Source: an uncultured Roseovarius sp.
Lineage (GTDB): Bacteria > Pseudomonadota > Alphaproteobacteria > Rhodobacterales > Rhodobacteraceae
Direction of reading: 5' to 3'
NCBI RefSeq assembly: GCF_913057115.1
Contig: NZ_CAJXNN010000009.1
Location: 29,444-93,443, forward strand
DNA length: 64,000 nucleotides
Numbering within the stretch: the stretch's first letter is position 1; every line of letters starts with the position of its first letter. Both the position numbers and the translations under genes were made by a program. The notes under the pieces were generated by a model that was not told the DNA's origin, ran no database searches, and saw only the letters and a list, made by a program, of their open reading frames with translations. Shown one piece after another: positions 42,666 to 51,899 of the stretch.

Positions 42666-43598
42666 ATGCTGGATATTTTTCTACAGACACTGCCGTTCTT
42701 CCTGATCATCGGGCTGGGCTATGGCGCGGGGCGCACGGGCTTCTTCAGTGAAGAGGCGACCGCATGGCTGACCAAGTTTGTCTTCTACTTTGCCTTGTCG
42801 GCCATGTTGTTCCGGTTTTCCGCCAACCTGTCTTTGGGCGAGGTTTTGGATTGGCGTTTCGTTCTCGCATACCTTTGGGGTACGGCCTTTGTGTACGGGC
42901 TGGCTACCATGATTGCCCTATTGCGCCGCGTCAGTGTCGAGGAAGCCGCGATTGAAGCGCAATGCGCGGTGATCGGCAATGTCGGATTTCTAGGCGTGCC
43001 CATGCTGGTACTGTTAATGGGTGAAGCGGCGATTGGGCCGGTGATGCTTGTTCTAGCAGTGGACCTGATTGTTTTCGGCTCGCTTGTGGTGATCCTGATC
43101 ACCGGCTCACGGGACGGGCGGATGAGTCTCGGCATCCTGCGCACCGTGGGGCTTGGCCTGCTCAAAAACCCGATGATCGTATCCATCGTATTGGGGCTGT
43201 CATGGTCGGCACTCAGCCTGCCGATTCCGAAACCGATGAACCAGTTTCTGGACATCCTCGGCGGGGCGGCGACCCCCGGGGCGCTTTTTGCTATTGGGGC
43301 CTCGCTCGCTTCGAAATCGGCCGAACGGCCTTTCGTGGCGGGCTGGCTATCGTTCTGCAAACTGGTTTTGCACCCGGCCTTCGTGGCCTTCTCGGCCCTG
43401 ATCCTGTTCCCTGTTGAACCCTACCCAGCATCGGTGATGATTGCGGCGGCGGCGCTTCCGGTGGCGGGAAATGTCTTTATTCTTGCCAGCCATTACAAAG
43501 TGGCCCCGCAACGGGTTTCAGCCTCGATCCTGATATCGACAAGCCTTGCCGTGATCACGGTCTCGGTGATTATTGGCTGGGTGTCGGGACTTTACTGA
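42666..43598 (+). CDS. AEC (auxin efflux carrier) family transporter
   Basis: This 310-residue protein with about ten helices matches the Mem_trans/AEC family (FLIIGLGYGAGRTGFFSEEAT; FYFALSAMLFRFSANLSLG; CAVIGNVGFLGVPMLVLLMG; PAFVAFSALILFP; ALPVAGNVFILASHY). Bacterial members export malonate, malate or other organic acids. The substrate here is unknown. It starts at ATG 42666, 45 bases after mbfA, and could be read through from it. Confidence 0.9.
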   Translation: MLDIFLQTLPFFLIIGLGYGAGRTGFFSEEATAWLTKFVFYFALSAMLFRFSANLSLGEVLDWRFVLAYLWGTAFVYGLATMIALLRRVSVEEAAIEAQCAVIGNVGFLGVPMLVLLMGEAAIGPVMLVLAVDLIVFGSLVVILITGSRDGRMSLGILRTVGLGLLKNPMIVSIVLGLSWSALSLPIPKPMNQFLDILGGAATPGALFAIGASLASKSAERPFVAGWLSFCKLVLHPAFVAFSALILFPVEPYPASVMIAAAALPVAGNVFILASHYKVAPQRVSASILISTSLAVITVSVIIGWVSGLY

Positions 43599-43680
43599 CG
43601 ATTGCCGTCTATGGGGTTGCCATGTGGCCCGCGCCGTGGTGACTGTCGGGCCAAACATCTATCGCGAAAGGGATTGCATC

Positions 43681-44514
43681 ATGGAAACCGTATCGGAAAA
43701 TGCCTGTTTCGGCGGGGTTCAAGGGGTCTACACGCATAAATCCGAGGCTTGCTCGTGCGACATGACCTTTGGGCTTTTCCTGCCCGCCGAGGCCAAGGAT
43801 GGCCCGGTTCCCGTGCTTTGGTATCTGTCGGGGCTCACCTGCACCCATGAAAACGCGATGACCAAGGCCGGCGCCCAGGGTTGGGCCGCCGAGCAAGGGA
43901 TCGCCCTATGCTTCCCCGACACATCACCGCGCGGTGAGGGCGTGGCCAATGATGAAGCCTTTGACCTTGGTCAAGGGGCTGGCTTTTACGTCAATGCCAC
44001 GCAAGACCCGTGGAAACCTCATTTCCGGATGTGGGATTATATCGCCGATGAGTTGCCCCGCGTCCTGACCGCGAATTTCGCGATAGATGAAGACCGTCAA
44101 GCCATTACCGGGCACTCCATGGGTGGGCATGGTGCCCTGACCTTGGCGATGTCCCTACCCGGCCGCTATGCCAGTGTTTCGGCCTTCTCGCCCATCTCGA
44201 ACCCCACGCAAAGCGATTGGGGCCGCAAACAGTTTTCTGCCTATCTAGGTGACAACGAAAGCCAATGGGCCGCACATGACGCCAGCCTGCTGATGCGAGA
44301 CCGTGGCTTTGACGGCCCGGTTCTGGTGGATACCGGCACGCAGGATCAATTCATTGATCTACTGTGCCCCGAGGCCTTTGCCGCTGCCTGCGCCGAGAAA
44401 CGCCAACAGGCCACGCTGCGGATGCAGCCGGGCTATGACCACAGCTATTTCTTTGTTTCGAGCTTCATGGAGGATCACATCAGCTTCCATGCCGAAGCGC
44501 TTTATGCGGGGTAA
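43681..44514 (+). CDS. fghA: S-formylglutathione hydrolase
   Basis: This 277-residue esterase-D-type alpha/beta hydrolase releases formate and glutathione from S-formylglutathione in GSH-dependent formaldehyde oxidation. Motifs: LWYLSGLTCTHENAMTKAGAQ, FPDTSPRGEGV, the nucleophile elbow ITGHSMGGHGALTLA (Ser about 147), DTGTQDQF (Asp) and PGYDHSYFFVSSF (His). These closely match FghA. GSH-dependent formaldehyde dehydrogenase is not in the window. It leads a compact run of seven genes. Confidence 0.96.
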   Translation: METVSENACFGGVQGVYTHKSEACSCDMTFGLFLPAEAKDGPVPVLWYLSGLTCTHENAMTKAGAQGWAAEQGIALCFPDTSPRGEGVANDEAFDLGQGAGFYVNATQDPWKPHFRMWDYIADELPRVLTANFAIDEDRQAITGHSMGGHGALTLAMSLPGRYASVSAFSPISNPTQSDWGRKQFSAYLGDNESQWAAHDASLLMRDRGFDGPVLVDTGTQDQFIDLLCPEAFAAACAEKRQQATLRMQPGYDHSYFFVSSFMEDHISFHAEALYAG

Positions 44515-44517
44515 CCC

Positions 44518-45957
44518 ATGTCACATTATGACCTGATCATCATCGGCTCCGGCCCGTCGGGGCGCTCTGCGGCCATCCAGGCGGGCAAGCTCAAGCGCCG
44601 GGTTCTGGTGATCGACCGCAAGGATCGTTTGGGCGGGGTTTCGGTGCACACCGGGACAATCCCGTCAAAAACCCTGCGCGAGACCGTGCTGAACCTTTCG
44701 GGCTGGCGCGAGCGGAGCTTTTACGGGCGATCCTATCGGGTGAAGGATGACATTGACGCGGGCGACCTGAAATCGCGCCTGCACATGACCTTGGATTACG
44801 AGGTGGATGTGCTTGAGCATCAGTTCAACCGAAATCACGTTGACACCCTGAGCGGTATGGCGCGTTTCGTCAGCCCCACCGAGGTTGAAGTCGCCACGGA
44901 GGCGGGTGAGGTGACCAAAGTCTCGGGCGATAAGTTCATGATCGCAACGGGCACGAAAACTTACCGGCCCGACAATATCCCTTTCAACGGCTCCACTATT
45001 GTGGATAGCGACGAGTTTCTCGAACTGGCGCAAATCCCACGTAGCCTCATCGTGGTGGGCGCAGGCGTGATCGGGGTGGAATATGCCACGATGTTCTCGG
45101 CCCTTGATGTGCGGGTAACGTTGATCGAACCGCGTGACAGCTTTCTGGATTTTATCGACCGCCGTCTAATCGAGGAATTCACCCACCAGATCCGCGAAAA
45201 CGGGGTGGACCTGCGGCTTGGCTCTGCCATTGAAAAGGTCGAGGATGGCGGCACCCATGTCGAGGTATCCTTGGCCAACGGCCGCCATGTGCGATCCGAG
45301 ATGTTGCTATTTGCAGCCGGGCGCATGGGGGCCACGGACAAGTTGAACGTCGATGCCGCGGGGCTTGAGACAGATCATCGTGGACGGCTGGAGGTAGATC
45401 GCAAGACCTATCAAACCAATGTGCCACACATCTATGCCACAGGCGATGTAATCGGGCATCCCTCGCTTGCCTCAACCTCGCTTCAACAAGGGCGCGTTGC
45501 GGCCTGCCATGCGCTTGATACGCCAACCCTGCCCGAAAGCCCTTGGTTTCCTTACGGGATCTACTCGGTGCCCGAGATCTCAACCTGCGGGATGTCCGAG
45601 GAAGAGATGCAGGAACGCGGTATTCCCTATGAGGTAGGTATCGCGCGCTTCCGCGAAACCTCTCGCGGGCATATCATGGGGCTGGAACATGGTATGTTGA
45701 AAATGCTGTTCAGCCTCAAGACGCGCCGGGTTCTGGGGGTGCAGATCGTTGGCGAAGGCGCGACTGAGTTGATCCACATTGCGCAGGCGGTTTTGAACCT
45801 GAAGGGCACGGTGGATTACTTCGTGCAGAATACGTTCAACTATCCGACCCTAGCCGAAGCTTACAAGATCGCGGGCTTGGATGCCTTCAACCGGATGCCG
45901 ATCCCCGAGGAGTACAAGGTCAAGCGCGAGGATAAGCCGAAGAAGGCCAAGACGTGA
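44518..45957 (+). CDS. sthA: Soluble pyridine nucleotide transhydrogenase
   Basis: This 479-residue FAD flavoprotein re-oxidises NADPH with NAD+. The fold is that of a disulfide reductase, but at the usual redox cysteines the sequence reads [16 protein letters not shown] with no CxxxxC, the defining trait of SthA. FAD and NAD motifs are [20 protein letters not shown] and [20 protein letters not shown]. The C-terminus has [25 protein letters not shown]. It follows fghA by 3 bases and its stop overlaps the next gene's GTG. Confidence 0.95.
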   Translation: MSHYDLIIIGSGPSGRSAAIQAGKLKRRVLVIDRKDRLGGVSVHTGTIPSKTLRETVLNLSGWRERSFYGRSYRVKDDIDAGDLKSRLHMTLDYEVDVLEHQFNRNHVDTLSGMARFVSPTEVEVATEAGEVTKVSGDKFMIATGTKTYRPDNIPFNGSTIVDSDEFLELAQIPRSLIVVGAGVIGVEYATMFSALDVRVTLIEPRDSFLDFIDRRLIEEFTHQIRENGVDLRLGSAIEKVEDGGTHVEVSLANGRHVRSEMLLFAAGRMGATDKLNVDAAGLETDHRGRLEVDRKTYQTNVPHIYATGDVIGHPSLASTSLQQGRVAACHALDTPTLPESPWFPYGIYSVPEISTCGMSEEEMQERGIPYEVGIARFRETSRGHIMGLEHGMLKMLFSLKTRRVLGVQIVGEGATELIHIAQAVLNLKGTVDYFVQNTFNYPTLAEAYKIAGLDAFNRMPIPEEYKVKREDKPKKAKT

Positions 45958-46403
45958 GCGCGATCTATGTCGATGCCGACGCCTGCCCGGTCAAGGACGA
46001 GGTTGAGAAGGTCGGCACACGCCATGGCTTGCGCATGTTCATTGTCTCGAACGGCGGCTTGCGACCCTCGCAAAACTCGCTGATTGAAACCGTGATCGTG
46101 CCGGAAGGCCCCGATGTGGCCGACCAATGGATCGCCGATCGCGCGGGCAAGGGCGACGTGGTTGTCACCGGCGATATTCCATTGGCCGCAAAGTGCGTAG
46201 AAGCCGGCGCGCAGGTGATAAAGCACAATGGCGAGATGCTGACCGCGCGTAACATCGGGCAGGTTCTGGCCACCCGCGACTTGATGGCCGATCTGCGCGC
46301 GGCAGATCCTTTTCGGCAAGGCGGCGGCAAGGGGTTTACAAAGGCGGATCGCTCCCGTTTTCTGGACGGGCTGGAGAGGGCCGTGAGAGCCGCCTCTGGC
46401 TAA
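45954..46403 (+). CDS. YaiI/YqxD family (DUF188) protein
   Basis: This 149-residue protein is of the UPF0178/DUF188 family. It starts [19 protein letters not shown] and has the [23 protein letters not shown] segment ([16 protein letters not shown] here) and [20 protein letters not shown]. It has a PIN-like fold with a DADACPVK acidic/cysteine motif; a nuclease role is suspected but not shown. GTG 45954 overlaps the sthA stop by 4 bases. Confidence 0.92.
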   Translation: MSAIYVDADACPVKDEVEKVGTRHGLRMFIVSNGGLRPSQNSLIETVIVPEGPDVADQWIADRAGKGDVVVTGDIPLAAKCVEAGAQVIKHNGEMLTARNIGQVLATRDLMADLRAADPFRQGGGKGFTKADRSRFLDGLERAVRAASG

Positions 46404-46418
46404 ACCCAGAGGCCTGCC

Positions 46419-47384
46419 ATGACAACCGCGACCGTCCAGCGATCCAACCTGACCGGGGCGCTTTTTGCGCTGATGGCGGTGATGTGCTTTTCGCTCAACG
46501 ATGTGGGCATCAAGTTTCTGTCTGACAGTTATGCGCTGCATCAGGTGATTTTCATCCGGTCTATTGTTGGAACGGTGCTGTTTCTGGCCGTGATCATGCC
46601 GCTGAGTGGTGGGCTGAAGGTGATGCGAACCCGGCGGCTAAAGGTGCATTTGGTGCGCGGCATTTGCGTGGTATTCGCCAACATGTGCCTGTTTCTGGGG
46701 TTGGCGGCGATGCCGATTGCCGATGCTATCGCGGTATTTTTCATCTCGCCCTTGGTGATCACCGTGTTTTCGGTAGTCTTTCTGGGCGAAACGGTGGGGG
46801 GCCGCCGGTGGGCGGCGATTGCCGTGGGCTTTATCGGGGTTTTGGTGATCGTGAAACCCGGTACCTCGGCGTTTCAGGTGGCCTCGCTTTTGCCGATGCT
46901 GGCGGCGACGCTGTACGCGGTGATCCATATCCTTGCGCGCAAGATCGGCGGCACGGAAAGCGCCGCGACCATGGCCTTTTACATTCAACTGACCTTTATC
47001 TTGGCCAGTGCGGGTTTTGGCCTGACCCTTGGGCACGGGGCCTATGCCACAGATGCGCACCCGTCGCTATCGTTCCTCTTGCGAGCTTGGGGGCCTATCA
47101 TGGCCGATGATTGGCCCATTCTGATCATGCTTGGCGTAAGTGGTGTCTTGGGTGGCTTCTTCATTTCTCAGGCCTATCGGTTGTCCGAAGCGGCCTTTGC
47201 CGCACCCTTTGAATATGTCGCGATGCCCATGGCGATCATCTGGGGCGTGACGGTCTTTGGCACATGGCCCGCGCCCACGGCATGGATCGGGATTGCCTTG
47301 ATTATCGGGTCTGGCCTCTACCTCCTATGGCGTGAGTCGGTGAAGGACGACACATTGGCGGGCAAAGCCCCGCGACGGAGGTAG
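46419..47384 (+). CDS. DMT-superfamily (EamA) transporter
   Basis: This 321-residue protein has about ten helices and two EamA domains (ALFALMAVMCFSLNDVGIKFL; PIADAIAVFFISPLVITVFSV; SLLPMLAATLYAVIHILARK). The end is basic (RESVKDDTLAGKAPRRR). Same family as the transporter at 18229 but a separate paralog. It is within the fghA run; substrate unknown. Confidence 0.9.
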   Translation: MTTATVQRSNLTGALFALMAVMCFSLNDVGIKFLSDSYALHQVIFIRSIVGTVLFLAVIMPLSGGLKVMRTRRLKVHLVRGICVVFANMCLFLGLAAMPIADAIAVFFISPLVITVFSVVFLGETVGGRRWAAIAVGFIGVLVIVKPGTSAFQVASLLPMLAATLYAVIHILARKIGGTESAATMAFYIQLTFILASAGFGLTLGHGAYATDAHPSLSFLLRAWGPIMADDWPILIMLGVSGVLGGFFISQAYRLSEAAFAAPFEYVAMPMAIIWGVTVFGTWPAPTAWIGIALIIGSGLYLLWRESVKDDTLAGKAPRRR

Positions 47385-47386
47385 CG

Positions 47387-48007
47387 ATGCCCATCAATGC
47401 GGTGATCTTCGACATAGGCAATGTCTTGATCGAATGGCAGCCAGAGCGGTATTTCGCCCATCATATCGGCGAAGAGCGGACCCGCGCGATGTTTGCCGAG
47501 GTGGATATCCACGGCATGATGAACCGGATTGATGCGGGGCATACCTTTGACCAAGTGGTCGAGGAAACCGCGCAGGCCCACGGCGAATGGCACGCTGAAA
47601 TCCTGATGATCCGTGACAACTGGGCCGATGTGGCAAGCCCCGCCATTCCGTTGAGCGTTCATTTGCTGCGGCAGTTGCGCACCAAGGGTGTTCCTGTCTT
47701 TGCCCTGTCGAATTTCGGGGTTGAGAATTTCCCTGTCAGCGTGGCGAAATATCCGTTTCTGGATGAGTTCGATCGGCACTACATCTCGGGGCGGATGGGG
47801 ATGATCAAACCCGATGCCGCCATCTATGAGGCGGTCGAAGCGGATTGCGGGCTGCCTCCTGAAACCCTGCTTTTCACCGATGATCGGCACGACAATATCG
47901 ACGCTGCACGGGCGCGCGGCTGGCAGACCCACCTGTTTGACGGGCCGGACGGATGGGCGCATTGTCTGGTGGAACAGGGATTGCTGACAAAGGACGAAGC
48001 GCAATGA
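47387..48007 (+). CDS. HAD family hydrolase
   Basis: This 206-residue HAD phosphatase-like protein has motif I VIFDIGNVLIEWQPERYF (DxGN in place of DxD), motif II FALSNFGVENFPVS, a lysine in RMGMIKPDAAIYEA, and motif III LFTDDRHDNIDAARARGWQTHLFDG. The DIGNVLI variant is typical of YihX/GS1-like HADs such as alpha-D-glucose-1-phosphatase. The substrate is unknown. Its stop overlaps the ATG of the next gene by 4 bases. Confidence 0.9.
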   Translation: MPINAVIFDIGNVLIEWQPERYFAHHIGEERTRAMFAEVDIHGMMNRIDAGHTFDQVVEETAQAHGEWHAEILMIRDNWADVASPAIPLSVHLLRQLRTKGVPVFALSNFGVENFPVSVAKYPFLDEFDRHYISGRMGMIKPDAAIYEAVEADCGLPPETLLFTDDRHDNIDAARARGWQTHLFDGPDGWAHCLVEQGLLTKDEAQ

Positions 48008-48921
48008 GCATCACGATCATTCCATTCGACGAGGGCCAGAAGCATTTGGATTGGTTGGGCCTTTGCGACGCCTTTGAAGCGGGGCACAAACTGCCCAAGG
48101 CCGAGATTGGCGATACGTTTCTCTACCGCGATCCCGATACCCTTTTGTCACGCGCCGCTTGGATTGACGGGATGGGCATGGCCGTGAAAACCGCCACGAT
48201 CTTTCCGGAAAATCCCGGCAAGGGCGATCCGATGATCAACGGGGCGGTGAACCTTTATTCGGACAAGGACGGTACATTGGCAGCGCTGTTGGATTTTCAC
48301 CTTGTGACCAAGTGGAAGACCGCCGGGGATAGCTTGTTTGCGGCGCGCAAATTGGCGCGGCCCGATAGCGAAAACATCCTGATCGTCGGCGCGGGGACGG
48401 TTGGGCGGTCCTTGTTCGAGGCCTATCAATCCGCCTTTCCAAAGGCGCGGTTCCGCGTCTGGAACCGCACCCGCGCCAATGCCGAGGCCATGTGTGATGA
48501 TTGCCCGGGCCTGCGGGTGGCGGATGATCTGGAACGCGCGGTGCGCGATGCGGATATCGTCACCTCGGCCACCATGTCGACCGAGCCGGTGTTGAAAGGC
48601 GAATGGTTCCAGCCCGGGCAGCATATCGACGTGATCGGAGCCTATCGCCCGGATATGCGCGAGGTGGACGATGAAGGGATGAAACGCGCCCGGATTTTCG
48701 TGGACAGCTACGACACCACAGTGGGCCATATCGGCGAGATCAAGATCCCGCTTGAGGCCGGTACGATCACCCGCGATGACCTGATTGCCGAACATTACGA
48801 TCCTGAGACATTCACCCGGACCAGTGACGATGACATCACCCTTTTCAAGAATGGCGGCGGCGCGCATCTGGACCTGATGACCAGCCGCTACATCCTTGAT
48901 GCGTGGCAGAAAGCGCAATGA
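48004..48921 (+). CDS. Ornithine cyclodeaminase / delta1-pyrroline-2-carboxylate reductase family protein
   Basis: This 305-residue protein is of the OCD/mu-crystallin family. The NAD(P) motif is ILIVGAGTVGRSLFEAYQSA; VWNRTRANAEAM, DADIVTSATMSTEPVL and the pattern GQHIDVIGAYRPDMREVD are typical. Members act as ornithine cyclodeaminase, pyrroline-2-carboxylate (or ketimine) reductase, or alanine dehydrogenase. The substrate cannot be fixed from sequence. It is co-translated with the HAD gene before it and overlaps the alpha/beta hydrolase after it. Confidence 0.88.
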   Translation: MSITIIPFDEGQKHLDWLGLCDAFEAGHKLPKAEIGDTFLYRDPDTLLSRAAWIDGMGMAVKTATIFPENPGKGDPMINGAVNLYSDKDGTLAALLDFHLVTKWKTAGDSLFAARKLARPDSENILIVGAGTVGRSLFEAYQSAFPKARFRVWNRTRANAEAMCDDCPGLRVADDLERAVRDADIVTSATMSTEPVLKGEWFQPGQHIDVIGAYRPDMREVDDEGMKRARIFVDSYDTTVGHIGEIKIPLEAGTITRDDLIAEHYDPETFTRTSDDDITLFKNGGGAHLDLMTSRYILDAWQKAQ

Positions 48922-49847
48922 TCGAGTGGCTTCTGGCCGGGCTGGCGGGCGTGGTTCTGGCCCCCACGGTGGCCGAGGTTTTGCGCCCCCGTATGGGACC
49001 AAAGACGCGCCAAGAGGCCCCCGGTGCGTTTGCCGAGTTGCCGCGTGGTGTGACGCATTATCAATGGCAAGGCCCCGAGGGTGGGCCTTTGGTGGTTTGC
49101 GTGCACGGCCTGACGACGCCTTCGTTCGTCTGGGAGGGCATCGCGCCCCAGCTTGCCAAGGCCGGGTATCGTGTGCTGACCTATGACCTTTATGGGCGCG
49201 GGTATTCGGATCGCCCCCGTGGTACACAGGAAGCGGGTTTTTTCACCACACAGCTAGAGCACTTGTTGGATCATCTGGGTGTAACCGAGCGCTTCACGCT
49301 CATCGGCTATTCCATGGGTGGGTCCATCGGGGCGTGCTATGCGGAACTGCACCCTGAGCGTTTGAACAAGCTAATCCTGTTGGCCCCTGCGGGCATGGGC
49401 CATGACCTCGGCCCGGTGGCGCGCTTGGTGGTGAACTATGGCGGGTTTGGCCGGTGGTTGTTCATGGCGATGTACGGTCGATCCTTCCGGCAAGGCACCG
49501 AGACTGAGAGGGACTTGCCCTCAAGCGTGCCCGACATCGTGGACCGGCAGCAAAACGAACTGCGCTATCGTGGGTTTCGCGGGGCTGTTCTTTCGTCCAT
49601 GCGCGGGATATTGGACCGCGACCTTGAGGAAGAACACCGCAGCGTTGCCGAAAGCGGCCTGCCCGTTCTGGCGATCTGGGGGCGGGAGGATGAGGTGATC
49701 CCGATTTCGGGTATGGGTAAACTGGCCGAGTGGAACCGCAGAGCCGAGCAAGAGGTAATCGAAGGTGCGGGCCATGCGCTTGCCTATTCGCATAGCAGTG
49801 AGGTCATTGCCCTGTTGCTACCTGCGCTTGAGGCCGCGCAAACGTAA
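48918..49847 (+). CDS. Alpha/beta hydrolase
   Basis: This 309-residue hydrolase has an N-terminal helix (MIEWLLAGLAGVVLAPTVAEV) that may anchor or export it. An alpha/beta fold follows, with oxyanion-hole HGLTTPSFVW, nucleophile GYSMGGSIG, acid WGREDEVIP and His GAGHALAYSHS. The substrate is unknown. Last gene of the seven-gene run; a strong hairpin follows its stop. Confidence 0.9.
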   Translation: MIEWLLAGLAGVVLAPTVAEVLRPRMGPKTRQEAPGAFAELPRGVTHYQWQGPEGGPLVVCVHGLTTPSFVWEGIAPQLAKAGYRVLTYDLYGRGYSDRPRGTQEAGFFTTQLEHLLDHLGVTERFTLIGYSMGGSIGACYAELHPERLNKLILLAPAGMGHDLGPVARLVVNYGGFGRWLFMAMYGRSFRQGTETERDLPSSVPDIVDRQQNELRYRGFRGAVLSSMRGILDRDLEEEHRSVAESGLPVLAIWGREDEVIPISGMGKLAEWNRRAEQEVIEGAGHALAYSHSSEVIALLLPALEAAQT

Positions 49848-49869
49848 CCGGGCCCCGCGAGGGGCCCGG
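49848..49869. terminator. Bidirectional GC hairpin between convergent genes
   Basis: CCGGGCCCC and GGGGCCCGG (49848-49856 and 49861-49869) form a 9-bp stem around GCGA. It lies directly after the hydrolase stop and 9 bases before the alanine dehydrogenase stop. Confidence 0.75.
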
Positions 49870-49878
49870 AAGTTCAGT

Positions 49879-50997
49879 TTAGCCTTTGACAAGCATCTGC
49901 GGCGAGATCACGTCGATCCCAAGCGCCTTGCCCACGGCGTAGTAGGTCAACTGCCCGGCGTGGACGTTCAAGCCGTTCAGCAGGTGCGGATCATCGGCGC
50001 AGGCCTGTTTCCAGCCCTTGTCAGCCAGGGCAAGCATGAAGGGCATCGTGGCGTTGCCAAGGGCGATGGTTGAGGTGCGCGCGACGGCACCGGGCATGTT
50101 GGCCACGCAGTAGTGCATGATGCCGTCGACCTCATAGATCGGATCGGCGTGCGTGGTCGCTTTGGAGGTCTCGAAACACCCGCCTTGGTCAATCGCCACA
50201 TCCACCAGCACCGCGCCGGGTTTCATGGTCGGGAACTGATCACGGCGCACCAGCTTGGGCGCTTCGGCCCCGGGGATAAGGACCGCGCCGATGACCATAT
50301 CAGCCTGTTCCAAATGTTCGGCCAGCAAGCCAGCCGAGGAATAGCCGGTGTTGAAAGTATCGCCGAAGACATCATCCAGATAACGCAGGCGCGGCAGGGA
50401 GCGGTCAAGTACAGTGACATCCGCGCCCATGCCCGCCGCGATACGCGCCGCGTGCGTTCCGACAACCCCGCCGCCAATGACAACAACCTTGGCTGGGCCA
50501 ACACCGGGTACACCGCCCATCAAAACGCCACGGCCGCCGTTCGCTTTTTGCAAGGTATAGGCCCCCACCTGCGGCGCCAGACGACCGGCCACCTCGGACA
50601 TCGGGGCCAGCAGGGGCAGGCCGCCACGGTCGTCGGTCACGGTTTCATAGGCAATCGCGGTGCAGCCGGATTCCAGCAAGTCGTGGGTTTGGGCGGGATC
50701 GGGCGCGAGGTGCAGGTAGGTAAACAGAAGCTGCCCTTCGCGCAGCATCTTGCGCTCAACCGCTTGGGGCTCTTTCACCTTCACGATCATATCGGCGGTG
50801 GCAAAAACCTCCTCGGCGGTGTCGATGATCTTGGCGCCTGCGGCCTCATAGGCGGCATCGTCGAAACCCGCACCCAGACCGGCCCCGGCCTGAATGATCA
50901 CCTCGTGACCGTGGGAAACGGCCTCTTGCGCGGCATTGGGCGTCATGCCGACGCGGAATTCTTGTGGTTTGATCTCGGTTGGGCATCCGATTTTCAT
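49879..50997 (-). CDS. ald: Alanine dehydrogenase
   Basis: This 372-residue NAD+-dependent enzyme interconverts L-alanine and pyruvate plus ammonia. The start [20 protein letters not shown], the catalytic Lys in IVKVKEPQ (about residue 74), His in FTYLHLAPD (about 95), and the Rossmann motif [24 protein letters not shown] all match alanine dehydrogenase. ATG 50997 is followed by this N-terminus; the upstream in-frame ATG at 51027 is not family-like. An Lrp-family regulator is divergent and is the likely controller. Confidence 0.96.
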   Translation of the reverse strand: MKIGCPTEIKPQEFRVGMTPNAAQEAVSHGHEVIIQAGAGLGAGFDDAAYEAAGAKIIDTAEEVFATADMIVKVKEPQAVERKMLREGQLLFTYLHLAPDPAQTHDLLESGCTAIAYETVTDDRGGLPLLAPMSEVAGRLAPQVGAYTLQKANGGRGVLMGGVPGVGPAKVVVIGGGVVGTHAARIAAGMGADVTVLDRSLPRLRYLDDVFGDTFNTGYSSAGLLAEHLEQADMVIGAVLIPGAEAPKLVRRDQFPTMKPGAVLVDVAIDQGGCFETSKATTHADPIYEVDGIMHYCVANMPGAVARTSTIALGNATMPFMLALADKGWKQACADDPHLLNGLNVHAGQLTYYAVGKALGIDVISPQMLVKG

Positions 50998-51063
50998 TGC
51001 GTGTCCTCCTCGCATTCGATTGGGCACAGAATGTCGCAGGTGGCGCGCAATTAGGTTGATATT

Positions 51064-51085
51064 TCCCTCGCACTGAGGGATTTTT
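51064..51085. promoter_or_regulatory. Palindrome between ald and the Lrp-type regulator
   Basis: TCCCTC and GAGGGA (51064-51080) are inverted around GCACT and followed by TTTTTT on the plus strand. It could be an operator shared by the divergent promoters or a short attenuator for the regulator gene. Confidence 0.4.
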
Positions 51086-51135
51086 TGTGAATAGTCTTCG
51101 AAATAATGATATTAGATGCGAAAGGTCTTGCGGAA

Positions 51136-51594
51136 ATGGCTTTGGATGCGATGGATCGGCGGCTTTTGGCGGTTCTGCAACGCAAAGGCCGAATTTCGAA
51201 TGCCGATCTGGCCGAGGCAGTGAATCTTTCGGCCAGTGCTTGCCACCGGCGGGTGCAGCGGCTTGAGGCAGAGGGCTATATTCGTGACTATGTGGCCCTT
51301 CTGGACGCGCGCAAACTGGGGATGCCGGCGACGATTTTTGTCGAGATCACCCTATCGACACAAGCCGACGAGGTGCTGGAAGCCTTTGAGAAGGCCGTGG
51401 CGCGTATTCCTGACGTGTTGGAATGTCACCTGACGGCGGGGGCCGCAGATTACATCCTCAAGGTCGTGGCCGAAAGTACCGAGGATTTCGCACGCATTCA
51501 CCGGCAATACCTGACGCGGTTGCCAAGCGTGGCCAAGATGCAATCCAGCTTTGCCTTGCGGACGGTTTTCAAGACGACTGCCCTACCACTTTGA
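51136..51594 (+). CDS. Lrp/AsnC family transcriptional regulator
   Basis: This 152-residue regulator has an N-terminal HTH (MDRRLLAVLQRKGRISNADLAEAVNLSASACHRRVQRLEAEG) and a C-terminal RAM effector domain (ARKLGMPATIFVEITLS; VLECHLTAGAADYILKVVAES). It is divergent from ald, 138 bases away, which suggests an AldR-like activator of alanine catabolism. ATG 51136 (MALDAMDRRLL) fits the family start; ATG 51106 is also in frame. A terminator hairpin follows the stop. Confidence 0.92.
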   Translation: MALDAMDRRLLAVLQRKGRISNADLAEAVNLSASACHRRVQRLEAEGYIRDYVALLDARKLGMPATIFVEITLSTQADEVLEAFEKAVARIPDVLECHLTAGAADYILKVVAESTEDFARIHRQYLTRLPSVAKMQSSFALRTVFKTTALPL

Positions 51595-51621
51595 ATTGAC
51601 ACCGCCACCCAGAGAACAAAT

Positions 51622-51649
51622 GGGGCCTTGGCATTCTTGCCAAAGCCCC
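51622..51649 (+). terminator. Terminator-like hairpin after the Lrp-type gene
   Basis: GGGGCCTTGGCA and TGCCAAAGCCCC form a 12-bp stem with one mismatch around TTCT, 28 bases past the stop. Confidence 0.7.
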
Positions 51650-51846
51650 GTGGCGATTTATCGTAAGTGATGGCACGCCGGGTTAATCACACGCTGCACA
51701 CAAAACACTAACAACTCGTTACGTCTGCATTCGTTACCACTCGCTACAATTATCCATTATTTATCGCAGGTATCGCGCGCGCCTACATGGGGAAAAACCA
51801 TGCGGCGTTACCCGTTTTGAAGCGGCCAGCATTTGCACCGATGAAA
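51650..51846. other. Intergenic region between the Lrp-type gene and pnp
   Basis: This stretch of about 200 bases has no supported gene. It is AT-rich around 51690-51770, with several imperfect CTCGTTAC/TTCGTTACC/CTCGCTAC repeats. No RNA gene or promoter is evident. Confidence 0.5.
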
Positions 51847-51876
51847 AAAAGGCCCCGGCAAATGCCAGGGCCTTTT
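51847..51876 (-). terminator. Rho-independent terminator of pnp
   Basis: AAAAGGCCC and GGGCCTTTT close a stem whose inner part CGGC/GCCA carries one mismatch, with loop AAAT. On the minus strand TTTTTTTCAT-like sequence follows. It lies 24 bases after the pnp stop. Confidence 0.9.
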
Positions 51877-51899
51877 CAAAATTTGAGAGAGAAGAACGA

